The notes under the pieces were generated by a model. That model saw only the letters and a list, made by a program, of their open reading frames with translations, was not told the origin of the DNA and did no database searches. Source: an uncultured Bacteroidales bacterium (GTDB taxonomy: Bacteria; Bacteroidota; Bacteroidia; Bacteroidales; P3). Taken from it: DNA of 49,825 nucleotides. Location of the stretch: positions 1 through 49,825 of the forward strand of contig CAMVMF010000019.1 of assembly GCA_947168515.1 (NCBI GenBank), given 5' to 3'. Below, in pieces: positions 16,301-25,218 of this stretch (position 1 is the stretch's first letter; every line of letters begins with the position of its first letter). The translations under genes were made by a program, and so were the position numbers.

Positions 16301-16882
16301 CTATAGTGAGTGGATAATGCTGCCTAGGTTGGTGGTGAACAGCCTTACGCCGATGGCTAGCAGGATGACACCGAAGAACTTCCGTAGAATGGACACCAGC
16401 GTGGCACCCAACAACCGCTCCAGTTTGTCGATATAGCGCAGCACCAAATAGTCGAGGATGATGTTTAGCAACAGGGCTATCAATATGTTGATGTCGTCGT
16501 ACTCGGCCCGCAAGGAGATGATGGTCGTCAAGGCACCCGGTCCTGCTATCAGCGGAAAGGCAATAGGCACCACGGTGGAGCCGCCGCCCGCGGGGTCGTT
16601 CTTGAAGATTTCCACGCCCAGGATCATCTCAAAGGCCATGATAAAGAGGACGATGGAGCCCGCCACGGCAAAGGACTGGATGTCCACCCCGAAGAGTTTC
16701 AACGCCGCGTCGCCCAGAAAGAAGAAGACCACAAAGATGGCCAGCGAGATAAGCGCGGCAAAAAGGGGGTGATACTTGTTGCCGCTTTGCTTGAGCGACA
16801 GGAAGATGGGGATGGAGCCTGTGATGTCGATGATAGCAAAGAGTACTAGGAAAGCTCCGATGATTTGTTTGAAGTCGAACAT
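16301..16882 (-). CDS. MarC-family integral membrane protein
   Basis: 193-aa protein with six predicted transmembrane helices, e.g. LVLFAIIDITGSIPIFLSL at the start and LLAIGVRLFTTNLGSII at the end. The family motif PIAFPLIAGPGALTTII is present. MarC proteins were once thought to export antibiotics and are now of uncertain transport function. The ATG at 16882 fits the family start; the longer frame from 16942 would run back into the M28 gene. It is 23 bases downstream of the M28 gene on the same strand. Confidence 0.9.
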   Translation of the reverse strand: MFDFKQIIGAFLVLFAIIDITGSIPIFLSLKQSGNKYHPLFAALISLAIFVVFFFLGDAALKLFGVDIQSFAVAGSIVLFIMAFEMILGVEIFKNDPAGGGSTVVPIAFPLIAGPGALTTIISLRAEYDDINILIALLLNIILDYLVLRYIDKLERLLGATLVSILRKFFGVILLAIGVRLFTTNLGSIIHSL

Positions 16883-16905
16883 TTGAATGAGTTTTATTCG
16901 TATTA

Positions 16906-18471
16906 TTAGAATATATAGCTTACTTGATACATGGTGGCACATCGCCGTGCCTCGGCGGGAAGCGGCGAGTTCACGCCATTAAAGGCACGTAAGCGCGAGA
17001 ATCCTATGGACAGAAACCGTGCCAGATGGAACGACAGGCTGTACGTCAGACCATACTGGTGGGGCTGCCGAATGTCAACGTCCTGCACTACCGTGTTCTT
17101 GCCCTTGCCACCGACCAACTCGGCTCTAAAAGTGTATCCATAGAAACCGCCCAAGCCCAACTGCACATTGGCATCCGGGGGGCCTAGAATCAGTTTCAAC
17201 TGGGCGGGTACCAGCAGTTGCAGCTGGCTATACTCGCACCTACCTTCCAAGAGGTCCTCTCCCGAAGGGAACCATGTGCTGCCCGCATCCAGGAGGGCAT
17301 CCACCTGCAATCCAAAGTGGTTGGTGAAGTTCAGCTGTCCCGTCAGGCCTAGCTGGTAGGCGGGCAGAGATTTGGTACGGAAAGCAGAATTCTTAAAATC
17401 CAAATGGTTGAGACCTATGCCCAATAGTACACCGCCCTGGAAGAAAGGGAAGTCGTCGGTATGCTTGGGCGAGAACCTGCCTGTGGCATTCATGGGCTGC
17501 TCCACCTGCGCCATGGCGCAGGTAAGCTGCACCAGGCAGTCTGTAACTTTGGAAAGTCCTTCGTAGTCAATCAGCTCGGCATCGTCTTCGGGCTTATGGT
17601 AAGGCGAACCTAATCCGGTTGTCACCGCCAGCGTGGGCACCCTCCGTTTGGCAAAGGGCTCCGTGTCCGTGGCACCAAAAGGTGACTTTTCAAAGCGGCG
17701 GGTACTCACCTTTATACCGCTGCTCTCTGCTGCCGCATGAATCAGCTCGTCACAGTCTTTCAGCGTGCCAGTGCCACTGAACGAGAGACTTCCCCCTTTC
17801 AGCCATCCCACCATGTCCACACTCATCATCATCCTGACCTTCTCCAAAAGGCCCCTTCCGTCCAGCTCCTTGGCCAAAGCCGACGAGCCGTAGAGTCCTA
17901 TTTCTTCGGCATCAAAGGCACAAATGAGCACACTGCGGTCCAACTCATCGCGTCGCTGCATCAGCCTGCGTGCCAACTCTATCACAGCTGCCGAACCTGA
18001 GGCGTTGTCGTCAGCCCCGTTGAATACTTGCCCGTCACGCACGCCCAGATGGTCATAGTGGGCACCCACCACAACAAATTCATTCCTCAGCACAGGGTCG
18101 CTGCCCGGAATGACGGCCACTAGATTGCAGTATACATTGCCGAGTTTCTGTGACCAATACTCCACAGAATCTGCATCGATGACTTTTACCCCAGTACCTT
18201 TGCTATTGGCAGCAGAATAACGCACTATGAGAAAGTGTTGCCGCATATCGCCGCCCCAGAAAGGTTGTAGGCCTATGTTGTTGTATTCGTTTTCGATATA
18301 TCGAAGGGCCTTGCGGGCATCGTTGCTGCCGGCCTTACGTCCTTGCAACGAGTCTGCAGCCAAATAGTAGACGTGGTTTTTCAAACGGTTCTCCTGCGTC
18401 TGCCCTTCGGCTACTGTTGTGGCAAAGAGCATGGTTAGCAGTATGAACAATAATAAATAACTTCTTTTCAT
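16906..18471 (-). CDS. M28 metallopeptidase fused to outer-membrane beta-barrel
   Basis: 521-aa two-part protein. Residues 1-23 form a signal peptide. Residues 30-320 are an M28 di-zinc aminopeptidase with intact ligands: AHYDHLG (H138, D140), GADDNASG (D154), FDAEEIG (E189/E190), SVDMVG (D219) and SPYHKPEDD (H292). From about 345 to the end the sequence changes to alternating aromatic/polar strands (e.g. LGIGLNHLDF, LGLGGFYGYTF, ending YQVSYIF), typical of an outer-membrane beta-barrel with a C-terminal Phe. The peptidase would thus sit tethered at the outer membrane. The fusion is read directly from one open frame; the barrel call is inferred from strand pattern. Confidence 0.85.
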   Translation of the reverse strand: MKRSYLLLFILLTMLFATTVAEGQTQENRLKNHVYYLAADSLQGRKAGSNDARKALRYIENEYNNIGLQPFWGGDMRQHFLIVRYSAANSKGTGVKVIDADSVEYWSQKLGNVYCNLVAVIPGSDPVLRNEFVVVGAHYDHLGVRDGQVFNGADDNASGSAAVIELARRLMQRRDELDRSVLICAFDAEEIGLYGSSALAKELDGRGLLEKVRMMMSVDMVGWLKGGSLSFSGTGTLKDCDELIHAAAESSGIKVSTRRFEKSPFGATDTEPFAKRRVPTLAVTTGLGSPYHKPEDDAELIDYEGLSKVTDCLVQLTCAMAQVEQPMNATGRFSPKHTDDFPFFQGGVLLGIGLNHLDFKNSAFRTKSLPAYQLGLTGQLNFTNHFGLQVDALLDAGSTWFPSGEDLLEGRCEYSQLQLLVPAQLKLILGPPDANVQLGLGGFYGYTFRAELVGGKGKNTVVQDVDIRQPHQYGLTYSLSFHLARFLSIGFSRLRAFNGVNSPLPAEARRCATMYQVSYIF

Positions 18472-18570
18472 CGTTGATTACTTTTAATAATTTAACGCGA
18501 AATCATACTTTATATTGTAGGCAAATAATAAAAAAAAGCGATTTGAGTTATTAGTAAAAAATGCAAGTTT

Positions 18571-19143
18571 ATGGCGAATCTCCTCTATATCCACGGCTAC
18601 GGCTCCACCGGCAATGCCGTCAAGGCCCAAAAGCTGCAGGCCATGTTCCCGCAGCACCAAGTCCTTGCCCCCACATTCGACTACGACCGCCTTGCCCCGC
18701 AAGAGGTCTTCCGTCAACTGCAGGATACCATCCTTAGCCATCGGCCTGCCCTAATTCTGGGAAGCAGCATGGGTGGCTATTACGCCCTATGCTGCACGCA
18801 ATTTTACCGGGGAACTGTGTGGTGCGTCAATCCTGTGCACGATATCGTTGGCACTATCCGCCGGCACCTAGCAGCCTCGGCCGAAAACAATATCTCGGCA
18901 GTGGTAAGCCTGTATGAGGATTTCGACCAGTCGGTTTTCCGCCAGCTTCATCCGATTGATGGTCAGCTCCATTTTGCCCTCAGTACCGATGATGAGCTCC
19001 TCGGCGACCATCTGCCGCTGCTTTCGCTCTTCCCCAACCACGGCTCTGTGGTATGGAAAGACCATTGCGGCCACCTCTTCTTGCGTTTTGACGAACTAAA
19101 GGGGGCTTTGGCCCAAAGCCTTTCGGATTGCGACCGTCAATAG
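18571..19143 (+). CDS. YqiA-like alpha/beta-hydrolase (esterase)
   Basis: 190-aa small alpha/beta hydrolase of the YqiA/YcfP (UPF0227) group. YIHGYGSTG forms the oxyanion region. GSSMGGYYA is the nucleophile elbow (Ser66), an Asp in STDDELLGDH follows, and the His is in DHCGHLF. Full length for the family. Likely a cytosolic esterase or thioesterase with unknown substrate. Transcribed divergently from the M28 gene and convergently with the next gene, so monocistronic. Confidence 0.87.
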   Translation: MANLLYIHGYGSTGNAVKAQKLQAMFPQHQVLAPTFDYDRLAPQEVFRQLQDTILSHRPALILGSSMGGYYALCCTQFYRGTVWCVNPVHDIVGTIRRHLAASAENNISAVVSLYEDFDQSVFRQLHPIDGQLHFALSTDDELLGDHLPLLSLFPNHGSVVWKDHCGHLFLRFDELKGALAQSLSDCDRQ

Positions 19144-19152
19144 ACAGCCGTC

Positions 19153-19629
19153 TCAAATAATCTCAACTATCGTCTGCGTTACTCCATTGAAGGTAATGGT
19201 GTCACCCACTCTTTTGCCCTTTAGGGCCATGTAGATAGGGGTCTGAGCACTAATGGCGAAATAGGTCTCTTGCTTAACGGTTGCCGGAGTTTTGTAGGGT
19301 ACTAAAAATTTCCCGATGCCGGCACTCAGAAAGAACTTCTGCTTATCGGTGATGACGATGGCACCATGGTCGGCCACATGCATTGGAGGCCTGCGCAGCA
19401 GTTCCTGCAGCACCCTGATGCTGGCGTTGGCATTGGCCAGCTGTTTGGCATACATATCGCGGTTGCGCATCATCTTGGTGCGGTAGGAGTCGTAGCGGTC
19501 CACATTGGCACCATAGTCGTTGCTCTGTTGCTGTGCCGAGTCCATCTCCTGCTGTGCCGTGGCGGCAACGGCCTGCTGGCGGTCCAGACAGGCCTGAATA
19601 ATCTGTATGCGTCTTTGTTCCAAGGTCAT
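19153..19629 (-). CDS. GreA/GreB-like protein with N-terminal coiled coil
   Basis: 158-aa protein. The N-terminal half is a predicted coiled coil (about residues 5-80, Gln- and Ala-rich). The C-terminal half resembles the FKBP-like domain of Gre factors and Rnk (ISAQTPIYMALKGKRVGDTITFNG). Gre factors rescue backtracked RNA polymerase through two acidic residues at the coiled-coil tip; that acidic tip is not obvious here, so it may bind polymerase without cleavage activity. Monocistronic, convergent with the esterase gene. Confidence 0.65.
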   Translation of the reverse strand: MTLEQRRIQIIQACLDRQQAVAATAQQEMDSAQQQSNDYGANVDRYDSYRTKMMRNRDMYAKQLANANASIRVLQELLRRPPMHVADHGAIVITDKQKFFLSAGIGKFLVPYKTPATVKQETYFAISAQTPIYMALKGKRVGDTITFNGVTQTIVEII

Positions 19630-19697
19630 AAGTTTTCTTGTTGTTTGGGTCTATTGCATAACGGAAAAGCTTCCAAATTATTGTAAGACAGCATAAC

Positions 19698-19732
19698 AAA
19701 AAAGGGCTGAGACCTGCATGAGGTTCAGCCCT
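19698..19732 (-). terminator. Terminator of the aminotransferase gene
   Basis: On the minus strand AGGGCTGA-ACCT pairs with AGGT-CAGCCCT (one bulge, loop CATGC), then six T. Confidence 0.8.
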
Positions 19733-19754
19733 AGAAAGGAAGATATGTACAAAC

Positions 19755-20957
19755 TTACTTGTTTGTTCTGCCGGGATAGACCTTCAGGGCCTCTTCGAGG
19801 CACTTTACTGCATGTTTCAGGTCCTCGATGCAGAGGCAATAGGTGATACGGGCTTGGTGGCGACCGCTTTCAGGGTTGACATAGAAGCCGGTGGCAGGAG
19901 CCATCATCAGGGTCTCGCCGTTGTAGTTGAAGTCGGTGAGCAGCCATTTGCAGAACTTGTCGCTGTCGTCTACCGGAAGGTCCACCACGGTGTAGAAAGC
20001 ACCCTTGGGGTTGGGGCAGAAGCAGCCAGGAATCTTATTGATGCCCTCGACAATGACGTTGCGGCGAGCCACATACTCTTTGCTCACGGCATCGAAATAC
20101 TCCTGAGGCGTGTCCACAGCGGCTTCAGCAAATATCTGACCGAAGCTGGGGGGCGACAGACGGGCCTGTGCCAGACGCATGGCTATGCTGTAAACCTCCT
20201 CGTTGCGGGTGACCAAGCAACCCACACGGGCACCACAGGCGCTGTAGCGTTTGGAGACAGAGTCGAACAGCACTACGTTCTTCTCCAGACCTTCGAGCTG
20301 CATGACGCTGAAATGTTCGTGACCGTCGTAGCAGAACTCGCGGTACACCTCGTCGGCAAAAAGGAAGAGGTCGTGTTTCTTCACAATCTCGGCCACCTTC
20401 AGCAGCTCCTCTTTGGTGTAGAGGTAACCTGTGGGGTTGTTGGGGTTGCAGATCATGATGGCGCGGGTGCGTGGAGTAATGGCCTTTTCGAACTCCTCAA
20501 TGGGGGGCAGTGCAAAACCTGTTTTGATGTCGCTGGGGATGGTCTTGATGGTGGCATCGCACAGCTTGGCGAAGGTGTTGTAGTTGGTGTAGTAGGGCTC
20601 GGGGATGATAATCTCATCGCCGGGGTTCAGGCAGACGGTGAAGGCAAACTGCAAGGCCTCGCTGCCGCCGGTGGTGACGATAATCTGGTCGGGGGTCACC
20701 TCAATCTGGTGGCGGTGATAGTATTCCACCAGTTTCTTGCGGTAGGAGAGGTTGCCGGCGCTGTGGCTGTAGGCCAGCACGCCTATCTTGGTCTCTGCCA
20801 AGGTCTTCAGGGCTCCTTTGGGGGTTTCGATATCGGGCTGACCGATATTCAGGTGATATACGTGGATGCCGCGCTCTTTGGCAGCATCGGAGAAGGGGAC
20901 GAGTTTACGAATTGCTGATTGGGGCAGTTCTAAACCTTTTTTGGAAATGCTAGGCAT
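19755..20957 (-). CDS. PLP-dependent aminotransferase, class I/II
   Basis: 400-aa fold-type I aminotransferase of the aspartate/alanine group. The Schiff-base Lys is K236 in SVSKRYSACGARVG. The cofactor region includes NPNNPTG (171-177) and ADEVYREF (D202, Y205). The N-terminal QSAIRKLVPFSDAAKERG and NIGQPDIETP motifs are typical of AspB-like enzymes; the Arg that binds the substrate alpha-carboxylate is expected near SGRHQARITYCL (C-terminus). Substrate not determined. Cytosolic. It lies 97 bases downstream of the DUF1573 gene and has its own terminator. Confidence 0.92.
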   Translation of the reverse strand: MPSISKKGLELPQSAIRKLVPFSDAAKERGIHVYHLNIGQPDIETPKGALKTLAETKIGVLAYSHSAGNLSYRKKLVEYYHRHQIEVTPDQIIVTTGGSEALQFAFTVCLNPGDEIIIPEPYYTNYNTFAKLCDATIKTIPSDIKTGFALPPIEEFEKAITPRTRAIMICNPNNPTGYLYTKEELLKVAEIVKKHDLFLFADEVYREFCYDGHEHFSVMQLEGLEKNVVLFDSVSKRYSACGARVGCLVTRNEEVYSIAMRLAQARLSPPSFGQIFAEAAVDTPQEYFDAVSKEYVARRNVIVEGINKIPGCFCPNPKGAFYTVVDLPVDDSDKFCKWLLTDFNYNGETLMMAPATGFYVNPESGRHQARITYCLCIEDLKHAVKCLEEALKVYPGRTNK

Positions 20958-21053
20958 GTTTTATATGTTTGGTTAATAAAGAATATGAATGGCCGTGCCG
21001 ATAGTATCCGCAGCAGCCATTCATCATTCGTACATAATTATTTTTCTTTCTTT

Positions 21054-21473
21054 TTACTTGCCAGGTGCAACAACATTGCCCTTGATTTTTACAACCACAC
21101 GGGGTTCGTTGACGGCATTGGAGGTGATGGTAACGGTCTTGGTGAAACCACCTACGTTGTTGGTGTTGTAGCGCACGCCAATTTCGCCAGCCTTGCCAGG
21201 CATGACGGGTTTCTGGGTCCACTTGGGGGTGGTGCATCCACAGCTGGCACGCACGCTTGACAGAATCAGGGGTTCGTCACCAGCGTTGGTGAAGGTGAAG
21301 GTGCAATTGCCGTCTCCACCCTTCTGGATGGTACCATAGTTGTGCTCTCTCTCAGCGAAGATAATCTTAGGACCATGCTGCTCTTCGTTCGTAGCTTCTT
21401 TTTTGACTTCCTGAGCATTGGCTGCGCCCATCGACATCACGGCGACAAGGCAGAATAAAAACAGTTTCTTCAT
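21054..21473 (-). CDS. Secreted DUF1573-domain protein
   Basis: 139-aa exported protein with signal peptide 1-20 (MGAANAQ). A single DUF1573 immunoglobulin-like domain follows, with the hallmark SVRASCGCTTPKW (two Cys, CGC) and the terminal strand VVVKIKGNVV. The family is abundant in Bacteroidota envelopes; function unknown. No partner gene is evident beside it. Confidence 0.88.
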   Translation of the reverse strand: MKKLFLFCLVAVMSMGAANAQEVKKEATNEEQHGPKIIFAEREHNYGTIQKGGDGNCTFTFTNAGDEPLILSSVRASCGCTTPKWTQKPVMPGKAGEIGVRYNTNNVGGFTKTVTITSNAVNEPRVVVKIKGNVVAPGK

Positions 21474-21772
21474 AGTATAAAATGTTTTTAATGTGTTCTC
21501 TATTTAGTACTTTCTCTTAAAGAAAACTTGTGTTTTATGTATTTGCGTCTTTATTAACCTCAAAAATGTTTTTTTATTGTGTCGGTTTCACTTTTTTTTT
21601 CGCACTCGACTATTAATTGTTATTAATTTGGTCCGTTTGGGTAATAATGCTCCTTGAGGAAAACGAACACGCAAATCTTGCAGTTGCAGTCCTTTCGGCG
21701 AGTGTTCGATAAAAAACGATGTACGGGACCACAATTCACTGGCTCCGCATTCCAGGCAAAGCCTGCTCTCCC

Positions 21773-24700
21773 CTAAGCGTCACCCTTCGCCCTTTTCCCG
21801 GTCAGCTCTGCAATCTTATTTATGGACTCCTGTATGCTGCCCACTTGGTCGCACACCAGCGACAGCCGCCCATTGCTTTCGCGCAGGTGCATCTCCTGCG
21901 GGTGGTTTTGGGCGCAGCGTATCATCTTGGCAAAATTGGCCGAGCGGTAGAATGGGTTGTCCTGGTTGGCAACAAAGTACAGCACCAATTTGTTTTGTTT
22001 GAGCACTATCTTTTCTATGCCAAACTCTTTGGCCATCCGCCGCATGGTGATGGTCTTTACCAGCTCCTGCGTCTCAGGTGGAATGGGTCCGAAACGGTCT
22101 ACCAGTCGGCTGCGGTATTGTTCCAGTTCTTCCTCTGTGCTCAGGTCGTTGAGCTCCTTATATAGCAGCAGACGCTCGCTCACGCTGGTAACGTAGTCGT
22201 CGGGCAGCAACACCTCTAGGTCGGTCTCGATGACACACTCTTTCACGTACTCTTTCTTTTCCTCAATCTCCTGCTGGAAGAGTTCCTTGAATTCGGTCTC
22301 CTTCAATTCCTCGATGGCCTCGTTCAGTATTTTGTGGTACATGTCGTAGCCTATGTCGCTGATGAAGCCGCTTTGCTCTGCTCCCAATATGTTGCCAGCT
22401 CCGCGGATGTCCAGGTCGCGCATCGCTATGTTCAGCCCACTGCCTATGGTGCTGAATTCCTCTATGGCCTTGAGCCGTTTCTGAGCCTCTTCGGTGAGTA
22501 CGCTGTAGGAGGGTATGAGCATATAGCAGAAGGCTTTCTTGTTGCTCCGTCCCACGCGGCCGCGCATCTGGTGGAGGTCGCTTAAGCCAAAATTCTGCGC
22601 ATTGTTGATTATCATGGTATTGGCGTTGGGGATATCCAGTCCGTTTTCGATGATGGAGGTTGCCACCAGCACATCTATCTCTCCCTCCAGAAAACGCATC
22701 ATTGTCTCCTCCACCTGCTTGCCGTCCATCTGGCCGTGGGCGATGCCCACATGCGCATCCGGTACCAGGCGGCTGACCAGACCTTGCATCTCTGGCAGAT
22801 TCTCCACCCGGTTGCTGACAAAAAAAGTCTGACCTCCGCGCGACATCTCATAGCGGATGGCATCGCGGATGATTTCTTCATCGAAGCTGCACAGTTCGGT
22901 CTGTATGGGCTGCCGGTTGGGTGGGGGGGTGCGTATTACGCTCAGGTCGCGGGCTCCCATCAGCGAGAACTGCAGGGTGCGTGGTATGGGGGTGGCCGTG
23001 AGGGTCAGGCAGTCCACGTTTACCTTCATTTGGCGCAGTTTCTCCTTGGCACTCACGCCAAACTTCTGCTCCTCGTCGATTATCAGTAGTCCCAGGTCTT
23101 TGAACTTGAGGTTCTTGTTGGTGATGGCATGAGTCCCTATCAGTATGTCTATCTTGCCTTCCTCCACCCGCTTGTAAATCTCTTTCTTGTCCTTGGCGCT
23201 GCGGAAACGGTTGAGGTAGTCTACGTTCACAGGCAATCCTTTCAGCCTCTCGGTAAAAGTGTTGTAGTGCTGGAATGCCAGGATGGTGTTGGGCACCAGC
23301 ACTGCCACCTGTTTGGAGTCGCACACGGCCTTGAAGGCGGCACGGATGGCCACTTCGGTCTTGCCAAAACCTACGTCGCCACACACCAGGCGGTCCATCG
23401 GAAAGGTGTCCTCCATGTCGTGTTTCACCTCCTGAGTGGCCTTCAGCTGGTCCGGTGTGTCCTCATAGAAGAACGAGGCCTCCAGCTGCTCCTGCAGATA
23501 GCTGTCCGCGCTGAAGGCAAATCCCTTCGAGGCCTTGCGCTTGGCGTAGAGGGCTATCAGGTCCTTGGCAATGTCCTTTACCTGTTTTTTGGTCTTTTGC
23601 TTCAACACCTGCCAGGTGTTACTGCCTAGGCGGTTCAGTGTGGGTGCCGTGCCTTCTTTGCCTACGTAGCGGCTGATTTTGTGCAGTCCGTGAATGCTGA
23701 TATACAGGGTGTCGTTGTTCTTGTACATCAGGCGTATCACCTCCTGCGTGTGCCCGTTGGTGGTGATTTTCTCCAAACCGCTGAAACGCCCCACGCCATA
23801 GTCTATGTGGGTTACGTAGTCGCCGGGCTTCAGTTCGAAGAGTTCCTTCAGTGTCAACGCCTGGTGCACGTCGCTCAGGTTTCGGACGGTGTATTTGTGG
23901 TAACGTTCGAATATTTCGTGGTCGGTAAAGCACACTAGGTGCTCGCCGTTGTCGACAAAGCCATGACTCAGTTGGCAGCCCATGAACTCCACCTGCGAGA
24001 TGGGATTGTTCACCGTTAAGCCTTTGCCTTTGGCTATGGCCAACACGTCCACTTGCGTCTCGCCTTGGGCAAACACCTTTTCCAGTCGCCGCTGCTGCTG
24101 TTCGTTGGCGATGGTGATGAGTATTCTGTATCCCCGCTCGCGATATTGTCCTAATGTGTTGATGAGCATGTCGAACTGCTTGTGGAACGACGGCTGCGTT
24201 GCCGACTCCGCCACGATCTGCTCTGCTTTGCTGAAGTAGGTGCTGTTGCCTTGCTCCACGATACGGCAGCGCAGCAACGCCTTGATGAACTCGTTGCCCG
24301 AGCAATAGTACTTCTCGTCGCGTCCTCCATTGGCAAAGAGGGTCTCCAACGTCTCGCTCACAAACATCAGCCCCTGTACCCACACGACGTCGTTGCTGCC
24401 GAAATAGTGCACCAGAGGCACTTTCTCTTCTATGGTCACCACGTCCTGCTTCCGTCGTTCCATGTTGGGCACCACGCTTATTTGGTCGTACTGCCTGAGG
24501 GTCAGCTGGCTCACAGGGTCGAAGGTGCGCAGCGAGTCTACCTCGTCGTCGAAAAATTCTATTCTGTAGGGGTGCTCGTTGGCGTATGAAAACACGTCCA
24601 CGATGCCACCTCTTACCGCGTACTGCCCAGGCTCCACAACAAAGTCCACATGCTCAAACTCATAGTCCTGCAGCACCTCTATCACGTGGTCCATCTCCAT

Positions 24701-25213
24701 CTTGGCCCCTTTGCTTAGGCGCAGGGTGTTGCGCGTCAGAGTCTTGCTCGATACTACCTTCTCGCTCAAGGCCTCGGGGTAGGTCACCACCAGCAGACTG
24801 CGGCCGCTGTTGAGCTGTTTTACCACCTCGCTCCGTTGCATGATGTTGGCGTTGTCCGTGGCAAAGAGGTCGCCTCCGTCGTCTTCCACTTTCTGTCCCA
24901 TTCCCATGGGGCCTGTGGCTCGGGGTCCTTTGCGGTAAGAGGAAGGAAACAGCAGCACGCGCTTTTCCTCCAACTCGCTCTCGCTTTCGTCCAACAGGGT
25001 TTCCAAGTCGTTCAACAGATAGTAGGCCTCCTCTTTATTGCCAGCTATCAGCAGCTGACCCCTATCGGGTTGTTCCAGGGCTAGGGCCGCAGCCACTGCG
25101 GCCGGCATCGAGCCCACCATTCCGTTCACATGTATTCTGTCCTTTCCGTCACGTAGCAACCCGCCTAGTTGCGCCACCACCCTCGATTGGCGATAAATAT
25201 CTGTTAGCAGCAT
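21773..25213 (-). CDS. mfd: Transcription-repair coupling factor Mfd
   Basis: 1146-aa ATP-dependent translocase that removes RNA polymerase stalled at DNA damage and recruits UvrA. In order: N-terminal UvrB-like module (about 1-340); RNA-polymerase-interacting CarD/RID domain (about 455-560, LKPGDYVTHIDYGVGRFSGL); helicase lobes with Walker A GDVGFGKT (about 612) and DEEQ (about 715); TRG motif region including RGRVGRSNKKAFCYML; and a TRCF C-terminal domain (from about 990, DLEVLLPDDYV, RFGPIPPET). Full length. The ATG is 5 bases after the porX stop, so the two form a transcriptional unit. Confidence 0.97.
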   Translation of the reverse strand: MLLTDIYRQSRVVAQLGGLLRDGKDRIHVNGMVGSMPAAVAAALALEQPDRGQLLIAGNKEEAYYLLNDLETLLDESESELEEKRVLLFPSSYRKGPRATGPMGMGQKVEDDGGDLFATDNANIMQRSEVVKQLNSGRSLLVVTYPEALSEKVVSSKTLTRNTLRLSKGAKMEMDHVIEVLQDYEFEHVDFVVEPGQYAVRGGIVDVFSYANEHPYRIEFFDDEVDSLRTFDPVSQLTLRQYDQISVVPNMERRKQDVVTIEEKVPLVHYFGSNDVVWVQGLMFVSETLETLFANGGRDEKYYCSGNEFIKALLRCRIVEQGNSTYFSKAEQIVAESATQPSFHKQFDMLINTLGQYRERGYRILITIANEQQQRRLEKVFAQGETQVDVLAIAKGKGLTVNNPISQVEFMGCQLSHGFVDNGEHLVCFTDHEIFERYHKYTVRNLSDVHQALTLKELFELKPGDYVTHIDYGVGRFSGLEKITTNGHTQEVIRLMYKNNDTLYISIHGLHKISRYVGKEGTAPTLNRLGSNTWQVLKQKTKKQVKDIAKDLIALYAKRKASKGFAFSADSYLQEQLEASFFYEDTPDQLKATQEVKHDMEDTFPMDRLVCGDVGFGKTEVAIRAAFKAVCDSKQVAVLVPNTILAFQHYNTFTERLKGLPVNVDYLNRFRSAKDKKEIYKRVEEGKIDILIGTHAITNKNLKFKDLGLLIIDEEQKFGVSAKEKLRQMKVNVDCLTLTATPIPRTLQFSLMGARDLSVIRTPPPNRQPIQTELCSFDEEIIRDAIRYEMSRGGQTFFVSNRVENLPEMQGLVSRLVPDAHVGIAHGQMDGKQVEETMMRFLEGEIDVLVATSIIENGLDIPNANTMIINNAQNFGLSDLHQMRGRVGRSNKKAFCYMLIPSYSVLTEEAQKRLKAIEEFSTIGSGLNIAMRDLDIRGAGNILGAEQSGFISDIGYDMYHKILNEAIEELKETEFKELFQQEIEEKKEYVKECVIETDLEVLLPDDYVTSVSERLLLYKELNDLSTEEELEQYRSRLVDRFGPIPPETQELVKTITMRRMAKEFGIEKIVLKQNKLVLYFVANQDNPFYRSANFAKMIRCAQNHPQEMHLRESNGRLSLVCDQVGSIQESINKIAELTGKRAKGDA

Positions 25214-25218
25214 ACGGT

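Noticed and set aside
19812..20918. 368-residue open frame on the plus strand
   Set aside because: Exact shadow of the aminotransferase gene; Val/Gly/His-rich composition with no motif.
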